Of a stretch of DNA of 13,182 nucleotides, positions 5,569 through 12,509 are shown one piece after another; the stretch's first letter is position 1, and every line of letters starts with the position of its first letter. Both the position numbers and the translations under genes were made by a program. Origin of the DNA: an uncultured Clostridia bacterium (GTDB lineage: Bacteria > Bacillota > Clostridia > Oscillospirales > Ruminococcaceae). The stretch spans positions 1 to 13,182 of the forward strand of contig CAMWVF010000009.1 of the NCBI GenBank assembly GCA_947177545.1. Direction: 5' to 3'. A model generated the notes under the pieces. It worked only from the letters and a program-made list of their open reading frames with translations. It had not been told where the DNA came from and ran no database searches.

Positions 5569-8500
5569 TCATATCTTTGTAATATCTATCATTTCCATTT
5601 CGTCGATATTCTTGCCCATCATAAGTATGTCCGCAACAGCGTTTGCGGTGTCTATCGCCGTCAGACAGCATATTGAACGCTCAACCGTCTTGCGGCGTAT
5701 CTTTACGCTGTCAAACGCAGGAATACGTCCCTTTGCCGAGGTTGAGATAACATAGTCCACCTTGCCGCTGTCAAGGAGAGTCATAACGTTTGGCTTTTCC
5801 TCCGAAGCACGCTTTACAACGTTTGCCGCGACCATGTTTCTGTTCAGCATGGAAGCCGTGCCGCTTGTTGCGTAAATGTCAAAGCCCATATGCTCGAACT
5901 TTTCGGCAACGTACAGAATTTCCTGCTTGTCGGTGTCGCGGACGGTTATAAGTACTCCGCCGCCCTGTTTCTTTTCAAAATTATAGCCTGCTCCGACAAG
6001 TCCCTTGTAGAGTGCGTCCTCGAAGCTTCTTGCGATACCCAAGCACTCGCCTGTGGACTTCATCTCCGGTCCCAAAGCGGTGTCAACGTCGTGGAGCTTT
6101 TCAAAGCTGAACACAGGTACTTTTACCGCAATAAAGTCCGCCTCTTTGTACAGACCGCTTGTGTAGCCCTGCTCTTTAAGGCTTTCGCCCAACATAATTC
6201 TTGTGGCAATATCTACCATAGGCACGCCCGTTACCTTAGAAATATATGGAACAGTTCTTGACGAACGTGGGTTAACCTCAATAACGTAAACCTCGTCGTT
6301 GTAAACAACGTACTGAATATTTACAAGACCAATAACGTGCAGCTCCATAGCGAGACGGCGTGTGTACTCGATGATAGTTTCGCGGATTTTCTTTGTGAGA
6401 GTGAGAGCAGGGTACACCGAAATAGAGTCACCGGAATGGATACCCGCACGTTCGATATGCTCCATAATCCCGGGGATAACAAAGTCCGTGCCGTCGCAGA
6501 TAGCGTCAACTTCGACCTCCTTGCCCATCATATATTTGTCGATAAGAACCGGGTTTTCAAGTCCGCCCCGCATGATAATTTCCATGTACTCGATAATGTC
6601 CTGATTTGAATGTGCAATAATCATATTCTGTCCGCCTAAAACATATGAAGGACGCATAAGAACGGGGTAACCAAGCTCCTCGGCGGCTTTCAGAGCCTCC
6701 TCGGTATTCATGACCGTATGACCTGCAGGACGTGGTATTCCGCACTTGTTCAGCAGCTCATCGAAACGCTCTCTGTCCTCGGCAGCGTCAATGCTGTCAG
6801 CGGACGTACCGAGAATATTCACGCCCATGTCGGAAAGGTGCTTTGTCAGCTTGATAGCTGTCTGACCGCCAAACTGTACCACAACGCCGTATGGCTGTTC
6901 TGTTTCAACAATTGCTTCCACGTCCTCCTTGGTAAGCGGGTCGAAATAAAGTCTGTCGCCTGTGTCAAAGTCGGTGGAAACCGTCTCGGGATTGTTGTTG
7001 CAGATAACAGCCTCATACCCCATTTCTTTCAAAGCCCAAACGCAATGTACGGAACAGTAGTCGAACTCGATACCCTGACCGATACGAATAGGTCCCGAAC
7101 CGAAAACAATGACCTTTTTCTTGCCTGAATTTTTCCGTTCGATAAACTGTTTAGCCTCATTTTCCTCGTCAAAGGTAGAGTAGAAATATGGGGTCTCCGC
7201 TTTAAACTCTCCAGCGCAGGTGTCAACCATTTTGAACACCGCTCTTGTGCGCTTAGGACACTTCTGTCCGCTCAAACGCTCGATAGTGCTGTCAAGATAG
7301 CCGTAACGCTTTGCCAAGTCGTATTTTTCTTCGGTCAGCTCACCGTCCTTAAGCAGTCTTTCAAGCTCCACAAGATTGTTGAGCTTAGACAAAAACCAGC
7401 AGTCAATTTTTGTGATCTCGTGTATAGTCTCAATTGGGATATTTCTTTTCAGAGCCTCAAATACCACAAAGGAACGCTCATCGTCCACAGAGTACAAAAG
7501 GTTCTTGATCTCACTGTCCTCAAACTTTTCAAGCTTTTTCAAGTTCATAGTATCAAGTCCCAGCTCGATTGAACGCACCGCTTTCATCATGGCTTGCTCA
7601 AAGGACGTTCCTATTGCCATTACCTCGCCCGTAGCCATCATCTGCGTGCCGAGAGTACGTTTTGCATATACAAATTTATCAAACGCCCACTTGGGGAATT
7701 TTACTACAACATAGTCAAGCGCAGGCTCAAAGCAGGCATAGGTCTTGCCCGTAACCTGATTTATAATTTCGTCAAGACTATATCCGATAGCGATTTTTGT
7801 TGCGACCTTTGCAATGGGGTAGCCTGTGGCTTTTGAGGCAAGAGCAGAGGAACGTGAAACTCTCGGGTTTACTTCGATTACAGCGTACTCAAAGCTTGTA
7901 GGGTGCAGCGCAAACTGACAGTTGCAGCCGCCCTCAACCTTAAGCTCGGAAATGATGTTCAGCGCCGCAGTACGCAGCATCTGGTACTCCTTATCCGTCA
8001 GTGTCACCGCAGGGGCGATAACAATAGAATCGCCTGTGTGAACGCCTACAGGGTCAAAGTTCTCCATAGAGCAAACGGTTATAACATTGCCCTTACTGTC
8101 GCGGATAACCTCAAATTCTATTTCTTTCCAGCCGCTTATGCACTTCTCGATAAGCACCTGCGTAATGGGGGACAAACGCAAGCCGTTTGTGGAAATGTCC
8201 CGAAGCTCGTCCTCGTTGTAGGCGATACCGCCGCCTGTGCCGCCGAGAGTAAAGGCAGGGCGAACAATAACTGGATAATCTATCACCTCGGCAAAGTCAA
8301 CGGCGTCCTCAACAGTTTCAACAACCTTTGAGGGTATGCATGGCTCGCCGATTTTTTCCATAGTGTCCTTGAAAGCCTGTCTGTCCTCCGCTTTATGTAT
8401 GGTTTCGGGATTTGCGCCAAGAAGCTTTACGCCCTGCTCGTCCAAGAAGCCGCACTCCGCAAGCTGCATTGAAAGGGTCAGACCGGTCTGTCCTCCAAGG

Positions 8501-8766
8501 GTTGACAAAACGCTGTCAGGCTTTTCAATTTCGATTATTTTTTTCACAACGTCAAGGGTAAGCGGTTCGATGTACACCTTGTCCGCCATAGCCTTGTCGG
8601 TCATTATCGTCGCAGGATTCGAGTTGATGAGTACTACCTCCAGACCCTCCTGCTTCAGCGCGCGGCAAGCCTGTGTTCCCGCATAGTCAAATTCGGCTGC
8701 CTGTCCGATAATGATTGGTCCCGAGCCGATGACGAGGACTTTTTTTATATCTTTTCTCAACGGCAT
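5569..8766 (-). CDS. carB: Carbamoyl-phosphate synthase large subunit
   Basis: A 1065-residue enzyme, close to the usual 1060-1075, that makes carbamoyl phosphate from bicarbonate, two ATP and ammonia channelled from CarA. The tandem architecture is intact. The first ATP-grasp half has VIGSGPIIIGQ at 12-22, RPAFTLGGTGGG at 169-180 and EVNPRVSRSSALASK at 298-312. A central oligomerisation region follows. The second half has VFGSGPIRIGQ at 554-564, RPSYVLGGQNM at 705-715 and EVNPRSSRTVPY at 830-841. The C-terminal MGS-like regulatory domain spans about 937-1065, where UMP or other effectors bind in relatives. The strong AAAGGAGG ribosome site lies in the end of the nucleotidyltransferase gene, whose stop is 1 nt upstream of the ATG, so translation of the two is probably coupled. 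Confidence 0.98.
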   Translation of the reverse strand: MPLRKDIKKVLVIGSGPIIIGQAAEFDYAGTQACRALKQEGLEVVLINSNPATIMTDKAMADKVYIEPLTLDVVKKIIEIEKPDSVLSTLGGQTGLTLSMQLAECGFLDEQGVKLLGANPETIHKAEDRQAFKDTMEKIGEPCIPSKVVETVEDAVDFAEVIDYPVIVRPAFTLGGTGGGIAYNEDELRDISTNGLRLSPITQVLIEKCISGWKEIEFEVIRDSKGNVITVCSMENFDPVGVHTGDSIVIAPAVTLTDKEYQMLRTAALNIISELKVEGGCNCQFALHPTSFEYAVIEVNPRVSRSSALASKATGYPIAKVATKIAIGYSLDEIINQVTGKTYACFEPALDYVVVKFPKWAFDKFVYAKRTLGTQMMATGEVMAIGTSFEQAMMKAVRSIELGLDTMNLKKLEKFEDSEIKNLLYSVDDERSFVVFEALKRNIPIETIHEITKIDCWFLSKLNNLVELERLLKDGELTEEKYDLAKRYGYLDSTIERLSGQKCPKRTRAVFKMVDTCAGEFKAETPYFYSTFDEENEAKQFIERKNSGKKKVIVFGSGPIRIGQGIEFDYCSVHCVWALKEMGYEAVICNNNPETVSTDFDTGDRLYFDPLTKEDVEAIVETEQPYGVVVQFGGQTAIKLTKHLSDMGVNILGTSADSIDAAEDRERFDELLNKCGIPRPAGHTVMNTEEALKAAEELGYPVLMRPSYVLGGQNMIIAHSNQDIIEYMEIIMRGGLENPVLIDKYMMGKEVEVDAICDGTDFVIPGIMEHIERAGIHSGDSISVYPALTLTKKIRETIIEYTRRLAMELHVIGLVNIQYVVYNDEVYVIEVNPRSSRTVPYISKVTGVPMVDIATRIMLGESLKEQGYTSGLYKEADFIAVKVPVFSFEKLHDVDTALGPEMKSTGECLGIARSFEDALYKGLVGAGYNFEKKQGGGVLITVRDTDKQEILYVAEKFEHMGFDIYATSGTASMLNRNMVAANVVKRASEEKPNVMTLLDSGKVDYVISTSAKGRIPAFDSVKIRRKTVERSICCLTAIDTANAVADILMMGKNIDEMEMIDITKI

Positions 8767-8767
8767 T

Positions 8768-9595
8768 TCAGTTGTCCTCCTTTAATAAACTTTCCATAAA
8801 AAATTTTTTAATAAGTTTTACCAAATTGCCGCAGCAATTCGGCATAATTTCCTCAAGGTCGTTTTCAAAACAGTCCATAGACCATTTCAGATTTTTCCTC
8901 ATAAGCTTAAAATCCTCCGTACAGCCGTATTTCATAAGGTGCGCCTGCTTTTCGGCGGGAATAAATTTCAGCTTGTTTTCCGCACCGCCCCAATTTGTTT
9001 CGTCGTACATTGTCAGCAGCAGCGATGTATGAGTATCCATTAATGTTCTCAAAACCTTGTTAAGCTTAAAAAAATCCCTGCGCAGAAAATATTTCACCGA
9101 CATCTGAACGTGAAGCCAGTATGTTTCAGCAAGCCGCTCAACGTCCGCCCGCCACGGTTCGCCTTTGGGAGCGTTAACAATGAGCCTTTCTGCGGCGTTG
9201 TCCTTAGAAAAAATCACATTTTCCTCGGTCAGACCTGTGTAGTGGAACCTGCACATATAGTCATCAATATAGCCGCTGTTCAGCAAAAACACGTCGTACT
9301 GAAAAATTTTACCGTTGAAGCTTAAAATGTAGTCATAATTTTTCATAGCCTCGCCGTTAAAATCCTCTCCCCAGCACAAGACAACCTCGTCACAAACGTC
9401 TGCAAGTATTTCTTTTAGCCGCTTGTCTGTTTCGCTGTAAGCCGACTTATCCGCCAAAATAACTATATCCACATCAGAATATTCGTCAGACAAGCCGTGC
9501 ATATTTGAGCCGAAATACCATGCTGCCCGAACGCCGTCCATCTCCTTAATAAGAGAAATAAAGCTGTCGTTTACGGTTTTAAGCTCGTTCAGCAT
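8768..9595 (-). CDS. Nucleotidyltransferase-domain protein inserted between carA and carB
   Basis: A 275-residue protein with an N-terminal Pol-beta-type nucleotidyltransferase domain: helix-turn motif FGSNMHGLSDEYSDVDIVI with Gly29-Ser30, Asp41 and Asp43, and a third carboxylate Asp101 in FQYDVFLL. The rest is helical and resembles the C-terminal region of aminoglycoside or lincosamide nucleotidyltransferase-like proteins, which transfer an NMP to a small molecule. The substrate is unknown; an antitoxin or regulatory role is also possible. It is not a pyrimidine enzyme. Its ATG lies 1 nt after the carA stop, and carB starts 1 nt after its own stop; both ribosome sites are embedded in the preceding gene. 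The insertion thus preserves tight coupling of the carbamoyl-phosphate synthase genes. All three acidic residues are present, so it is likely active. Confidence 0.85.
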   Translation of the reverse strand: MLNELKTVNDSFISLIKEMDGVRAAWYFGSNMHGLSDEYSDVDIVILADKSAYSETDKRLKEILADVCDEVVLCWGEDFNGEAMKNYDYILSFNGKIFQYDVFLLNSGYIDDYMCRFHYTGLTEENVIFSKDNAAERLIVNAPKGEPWRADVERLAETYWLHVQMSVKYFLRRDFFKLNKVLRTLMDTHTSLLLTMYDETNWGGAENKLKFIPAEKQAHLMKYGCTEDFKLMRKNLKWSMDCFENDLEEIMPNCCGNLVKLIKKFFMESLLKEDN

Positions 9596-9596
9596 A

Positions 9597-10706
9597 TTAC
9601 TCCCCCTTATGTTTCTTTATCATATCAATAAACTCGTCAAAAAGGTACGCCGTGTCGTGAGGACCTCCGCAAGCCTCGGGGTGGAACTGCACCGTAAAGC
9701 ATGGGAAATTCTTATATCTCACGCCCTCGCAGGTTTGGTCGTTGGAATTTTTGTGGGAGACTTCTCCCACATCGGGGGAAATGCTGTCGCTCACAACTGC
9801 GTAGCCGTGGTTCTGGGAAGTAACAAAGGTCTTGTCTAGCCTGATATCGTCAACAGGCTGATTTGCTCCTCTGTGACCATATTTCAGCTTTTCGGTGCGT
9901 GCGCCGTTTGCAAGAGCGGTAAGCTGGTGTCCCAAGCAAATACCGAATGTGGGTATGCCAAGCTTGTTTATCTCTTTCAGATTTTCAATAATATCTGTAT
10001 TTTCCGCAGGGTCGCCAGGACCGTTTGAAAGCATTATGCCATCGGGATTCAGAGCCTTTACCTGCTCCGCCGTTGTGTCCGCCGGGACTACCGTTACATT
10101 GCAGCCGCGCTTTAAAAGCTCACGTCTGATGTTGAATTTATACCCGAAATCAAACAAAGCAACATGGTACTTCGGCTCGTCCGCCTTAAAGAATTCCTGC
10201 TCCTTAACAGTGACAGACTTTACTGCGTTCACAATTTTGAACTCGTTTATCTTTTTCAGAAACTCCTCTTTTTTCTCGTGGACATTCTCCGTGGTGATAA
10301 CGCCGTTCATAACGCCGTGCTCACGGATAATTCTTGTGAGACAGCGTGTATCTATTGAATGTATGCCGATAATATTGTGCTTTTTCAGGAACTCGTCCAC
10401 GTTCCCCTCGCAGCGGAAATTTGAAGGAGCATTGCACCACTCCCGAACCACATAGCCGCTTACCACGGAGGTATTGGACTCATAGTCCGTGTCGTTCACG
10501 CCGTAGTTTCCGATAAGGGGGAACGTCTGGGTGACTATCTGACCGTAGTAGCTTGGGTCGGAGAGAGTTTCCTCGTAGCCCGTCATGCTTGTGGCGAAAA
10601 CTATCTCGCCGAAAGACGTGCCTTTTGCGCCGAAGCTTTGACCCTCGAACACCCTGCCGTCCGCAAGCATAAGATAAGCCTTTTCACCTAAATTAAATAA
10701 AGACAT
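9597..10706 (-). CDS. carA: Carbamoyl-phosphate synthase small subunit (glutaminase)
   Basis: A 369-residue glutamine amidotransferase that releases ammonia from glutamine for CarB. The N-terminal CPSase small-chain domain (about 8-140) contains FGEIVFATSMTGYEETLSDPSY. The class I amidotransferase domain carries LSNGPGDP at 226-233, the nucleophile Cys257 in GICLGHQ, GHRGANQPV, and the His342/Glu344 pair in QFHPEA. Length is normal. The ATG is preceded by GAAAGGA at 9 nt. The 57-bp gap to the Nudix gene upstream is AT-rich, too short for a full PyrR-type attenuator, and holds only a weak TATAAT-like sequence on the minus strand (10763-10768) without a good -35, so transcription probably comes mainly from further upstream. 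Confidence 0.97.
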   Translation of the reverse strand: MSLFNLGEKAYLMLADGRVFEGQSFGAKGTSFGEIVFATSMTGYEETLSDPSYYGQIVTQTFPLIGNYGVNDTDYESNTSVVSGYVVREWCNAPSNFRCEGNVDEFLKKHNIIGIHSIDTRCLTRIIREHGVMNGVITTENVHEKKEEFLKKINEFKIVNAVKSVTVKEQEFFKADEPKYHVALFDFGYKFNIRRELLKRGCNVTVVPADTTAEQVKALNPDGIMLSNGPGDPAENTDIIENLKEINKLGIPTFGICLGHQLTALANGARTEKLKYGHRGANQPVDDIRLDKTFVTSQNHGYAVVSDSISPDVGEVSHKNSNDQTCEGVRYKNFPCFTVQFHPEACGGPHDTAYLFDEFIDMIKKHKGE

Positions 10707-10763
10707 TTTACCAGTCCTTTCAGAGGATAAATCTATTTTTTAAATTATTTTAACTTTATAAAA

Positions 10764-11189
10764 TTATATTTGATTTTTAATGTCCCAAATATATTCAAAG
10801 ATTTTGTGCTTTTCAAAATCGTCAATAATTGCTTTGGGCAGCATATTCCTGCACTCGTCTTTATCCGCCCATATAAACGCTTGATGTTCATTACTCAAAG
10901 TCACAATTTCCGTTTGAGCTTCACAAAGATAAGCAATAATTAAATAGGGTTCTTCCGCATTCACAAGGGTCACATAAGCAACTCGTTCTATTGTGATTTC
11001 TGCAATACCTGTTTCTTCTATTATTTCTCTCTTCATTGCTTCTTCGGGTATTTCTCCATACTCAATATTCCCTCCTGCGTTCTCCCAAGTATTCGCACCG
11101 GTAGGGTCATTCCCGCTTCTCTGAATGAGAAGAACCTTGCCGAGATTTCGGTTGAATATTATGCTTTTGACAATTATATCAGCTTTCAC
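10764..11189 (-). CDS. Nudix hydrolase
   Basis: A 141-residue protein with a perfect Nudix box: Gly40-x5-Glu46-x7-Arg54-Glu55-x2-Glu58-Glu59-x-Gly61-Ile62. The Arg/Glu cluster binds the divalent metal used to cleave nucleoside diphosphates linked to another group. Upstream VLLIQRSGNDPTGANTWENAGG is typical of the MutT-like fold; the substrate (oxidised dNTP, NDP-sugar or other) is not determined. The frame opens with a TTG at 11207, but the GTG at 11187-11189 has AGGAAGG 8 nt upstream and is chosen. It is the last of four small accessory genes between pyrF and carA and is followed by carA after 57 bp. Its codon use looks more AT-rich than that of the car genes, in line with acquisition. Confidence 0.9.
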   Translation of the reverse strand: MKADIIVKSIIFNRNLGKVLLIQRSGNDPTGANTWENAGGNIEYGEIPEEAMKREIIEETGIAEITIERVAYVTLVNAEEPYLIIAYLCEAQTEIVTLSNEHQAFIWADKDECRNMLPKAIIDDFEKHKIFEYIWDIKNQI

Positions 11190-11210
11190 TGTCTTTACCT
11201 TCCTCAATCA

Positions 11211-11300
11211 CGATTTATCAAGCTGCAAATACATTGGTTATGTATGACTGTTATTGATTATATTTATGTAATTTTAACCGCTTGACAAACATGAAATTAC
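11211..11300. repeat. Cassette-spacer repeat, copy A (between Nudix and cupin genes)
   Basis: The left arm at 11211-11245 matches copy D at 33 of 35 positions. The right arm at 11262-11300 matches copies B and C and ends in the cupin stop codon (11297-11299). TTTATCAAGC (11214-11223) can pair with GCTTGACAAA (11280-11289) at 9 of 10 positions, and ATACAT/ATGTAT (11229-11234, 11240-11245) forms an inner hairpin. The whole is a bulged imperfect palindrome of about 90 bp. Confidence 0.75.
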
Positions 11301-11626
11301 CTTTCAATTACAACGGTCAGCAACACCAAGTCATCATCGCCCACATTTATAATGCTGTGTTCGGAGCCTTTTTTACAAATATGACAGCAGCCGGAACGCA
11401 GCGGCTCTTCCTTACCGTCACATATTGCTTTTCCTGTACCCGACAGAATATACTTTATATCGTCGCTTGTCATATGCCTGTGAAGTCCTATCGAACCGCC
11501 CGAATGAATGGTACACGGTATTATTTTTCTTTGCTCGTCCATATACATTTTAGTCGTCATGCTACCTGTGCCGTTATTCATTCCGTGAGCCGTGACCTCT
11601 TTGACAGTATTAAAATCTATCAACAC
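11297..11626 (-). CDS. Small single-domain cupin protein
   Basis: A 109-residue one-domain cupin. Motif 1 is visible as GLHRHMTSDDIKYILSGTG with His49 and His51 as metal ligands; the position normally held by Glu is Asp56. Motif 2 has GCCHICKKGSEHSIIN with His90. Such stand-alone beta-barrels can be isomerases, dioxygenases or ligand sensors; no function can be chosen here. The frame starts with GTG at 11624-11626, with AGGAG 9 nt upstream; a TTG one codon later is an alternative. The gene sits between the membrane-peptide and Nudix genes, with a spacer repeat on each side. Its stop codon lies inside the right arm of copy A, so gene and repeat abut without a gap. Confidence 0.82.
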   Translation of the reverse strand: MLIDFNTVKEVTAHGMNNGTGSMTTKMYMDEQRKIIPCTIHSGGSIGLHRHMTSDDIKYILSGTGKAICDGKEEPLRSGCCHICKKGSEHSIINVGDDDLVLLTVVIER

Positions 11627-11647
11627 TTATCCTCACTCCTAATCACG

Positions 11648-11686
11648 TTTTTTCAAATCAGTACCCACCGTAATATCCTCACTCAT
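11648..11686 (-). repeat. Diverged copy of the pyrF 3' end
   Basis: The block CCGTAATATCCTCACTCAT (11668-11686) matches the pyrF end (12536-12554) at 18 of 19 bases, and TTTTTTCAA (11648-11656) matches 12513-12521, with a 3-nt length difference between. On the minus strand the copy would read MSEDITVGTDLKKRD then stop, against the PyrF terminus MREDITGFVTVLKK. The copy has no ribosome site and is not called a gene. Its presence upstream of the cupin gene implies duplication or insertion at the pyrF terminus. Confidence 0.75.
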
Positions 11687-11690
11687 TTTT

Positions 11691-11731
11691 ATTTTAATGC
11701 TGATTTTACCGCTTGATAAACGTGAAGTTTA
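11691..11731. repeat. Cassette-spacer repeat, copy B (right arm)
   Basis: ATTTTACCGCTTGATAAACG and the following TGAAGTTTA correspond to the right arms of copies A and C, ending in the stop codon of the membrane-peptide gene (11729-11731). GCTTGATAAA (11711-11720) is the exact complement of the left-arm core TTTATCAAGC. The expected left arm is missing or replaced by the pyrF-end copy at 11648-11686. On the minus strand TTATCA, 17 bp, TAAAAT could act as a promoter for the cupin gene. Confidence 0.65.
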
Positions 11732-11917
11732 ATTTTGGTATTTTTTAACAGCAGTATAAGCCAAAACAGGAAGAGCAATCAGATCCACAATGCCTATTAT
11801 TCTTACAGCGATATCGGGCAATTCTATTCCTATAATATTTGAACCTGCCAAAATTGTTGTTGCAGCTCCAATTATTATTAAACTAAAGCACCACATCAAA
11901 TAATTTTTCTTCTTCAT
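11729..11917 (-). CDS. Small two-helix membrane protein (62 residues)
   Basis: A 62-residue protein with a basic N-terminus (MKKKNY), a first hydrophobic helix at about 7-30 (LMWCFSLIIIGAATTILAGS), an IGIELPD turn and a second hydrophobic helix at about 35-57, ending KKYQN. By the positive-inside rule both ends would face the cytoplasm. I do not recognise the family and no function is proposed. GGAGGT lies 6 nt before the ATG at 11915-11917, a strong ribosome site that supports real expression. It lies between the GNAT and cupin genes, bounded by spacer copy C upstream and by copy B beginning at its own stop codon. Confidence 0.7.
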   Translation of the reverse strand: MKKKNYLMWCFSLIIIGAATTILAGSNIIGIELPDIAVRIIGIVDLIALPVLAYTAVKKYQN

Positions 11918-11934
11918 AACAGACCTCCAAGTTA

Positions 11935-12000
11935 CGGTTTACCAAGCTGAAATACATTTTATTTATGTAAATCAAGCCGCTTGACAAAATGAATTTACGG
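11935..12000. repeat. Cassette-spacer repeat, copy C (between membrane-peptide and GNAT genes)
   Basis: The shortest complete copy, 66 bp. The left arm CGGTTTACCAAGCTGAAATA (from 11935) matches copies A and D, and the right arm CCGCTTGACAAAATGAATTT (from 11978) matches copies A and B, ending at the GNAT stop codon (11995-11997). TTTACCAAGC (11938-11947) pairs with GCTTGACAAA (11979-11988) at 8 of 10 positions, and TACAT/ATGTA forms an inner stem. Unpaired bases lie mainly on one side. Confidence 0.75.
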
Positions 12001-12441
12001 ATATAAAACCAGCCTTTGATTTGGATAGCCAAATTCTTCAATAAGTTCTGCTTCTTTGAATCCAAACTTTTTATACAGTGCCCTCGGAGCAATTCCCTTT
12101 TCATCATCTTCACGGAATGTTGAGACTGAAATCTCCTTGCTTCTGTCCAATTCACCGAGTGCTTTTTCCAAAAGAGCAGAACCGATACCCTGCCGCCTAT
12201 ATTCGGGCGCAACAGCCATACAACAAATCATACTGCGGTTTCGTGAAAACAAAATCACACCCGCGATATCATTGACGTGCTTTATGCACAAAGCCTGTTT
12301 CTTATCCATGAATTTCAGCACTGTCTGCGAATGTTCTTCTATGCTCTCATCTGTTTCCAGTCCGGGAAAATTCCAACTTACACGTTTGATCAAATTCATC
12401 CACTGTTCAATGTCGGATGTTTTTCCGAATAACACTTCCAT
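11995..12441 (-). CDS. GNAT-family N-acetyltransferase
   Basis: A 148-residue acetyltransferase. The acetyl-CoA binding motif A is CCMAVAPEYRRQGIGSALLE (73-92) with the pyrophosphate loop RRQGIG at 82-87, and motif B includes ALYKKFGFKEAELIEEFGYP (121-140). It should move an acetyl group from acetyl-CoA to an amine; the acceptor is unknown. The frame extends to 12480, but the ATG at 12439-12441 has GAGGAG about 9 nt upstream and the extension would consist of spacer repeat D, so the shorter form is chosen. It is the first gene after pyrF in the accessory block. It is not the parent of the GNAT fragment near 5357: the two C-terminal segments differ clearly. Confidence 0.9.
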   Translation of the reverse strand: MEVLFGKTSDIEQWMNLIKRVSWNFPGLETDESIEEHSQTVLKFMDKKQALCIKHVNDIAGVILFSRNRSMICCMAVAPEYRRQGIGSALLEKALGELDRSKEISVSTFREDDEKGIAPRALYKKFGFKEAELIEEFGYPNQRLVLYP

Positions 12442-12462
12442 AGAAAACTTCTCCTCAAATTC

Positions 12463-12497
12463 CGATTTATCAAGCTGCAATTACATTGGTTATTTAT
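12463..12497. repeat. Cassette-spacer repeat, copy D (left arm only, next to pyrF)
   Basis: Thirty-five bases matching the left arm of copy A at 33 positions, including TTTATCAAGC at 12466-12475. No right arm follows; instead the pyrF stop codon (12510-12512) lies 12 bp away. Copy D thus marks the pyrF-side edge of the accessory block. Confidence 0.75.
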
Positions 12498-12509
12498 AAA
12501 CCGTCAGTC

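Noticed and set aside
10707..10740. Short TCCT/AGGA complement overlapping the carA ribosome site, considered as a PyrR or RNA switch element
   Set aside because: Only 4 bp of pairing, no match to the full PyrR-binding loop, and too little room for terminator and antiterminator hairpins.
11639..11686. A 15-codon frame (MSEDITVGTDLKKRD) in the spacer upstream of the cupin gene
   Set aside because: No ribosome site before its ATG; it is explained by the copied pyrF 3' end rather than by a small gene.
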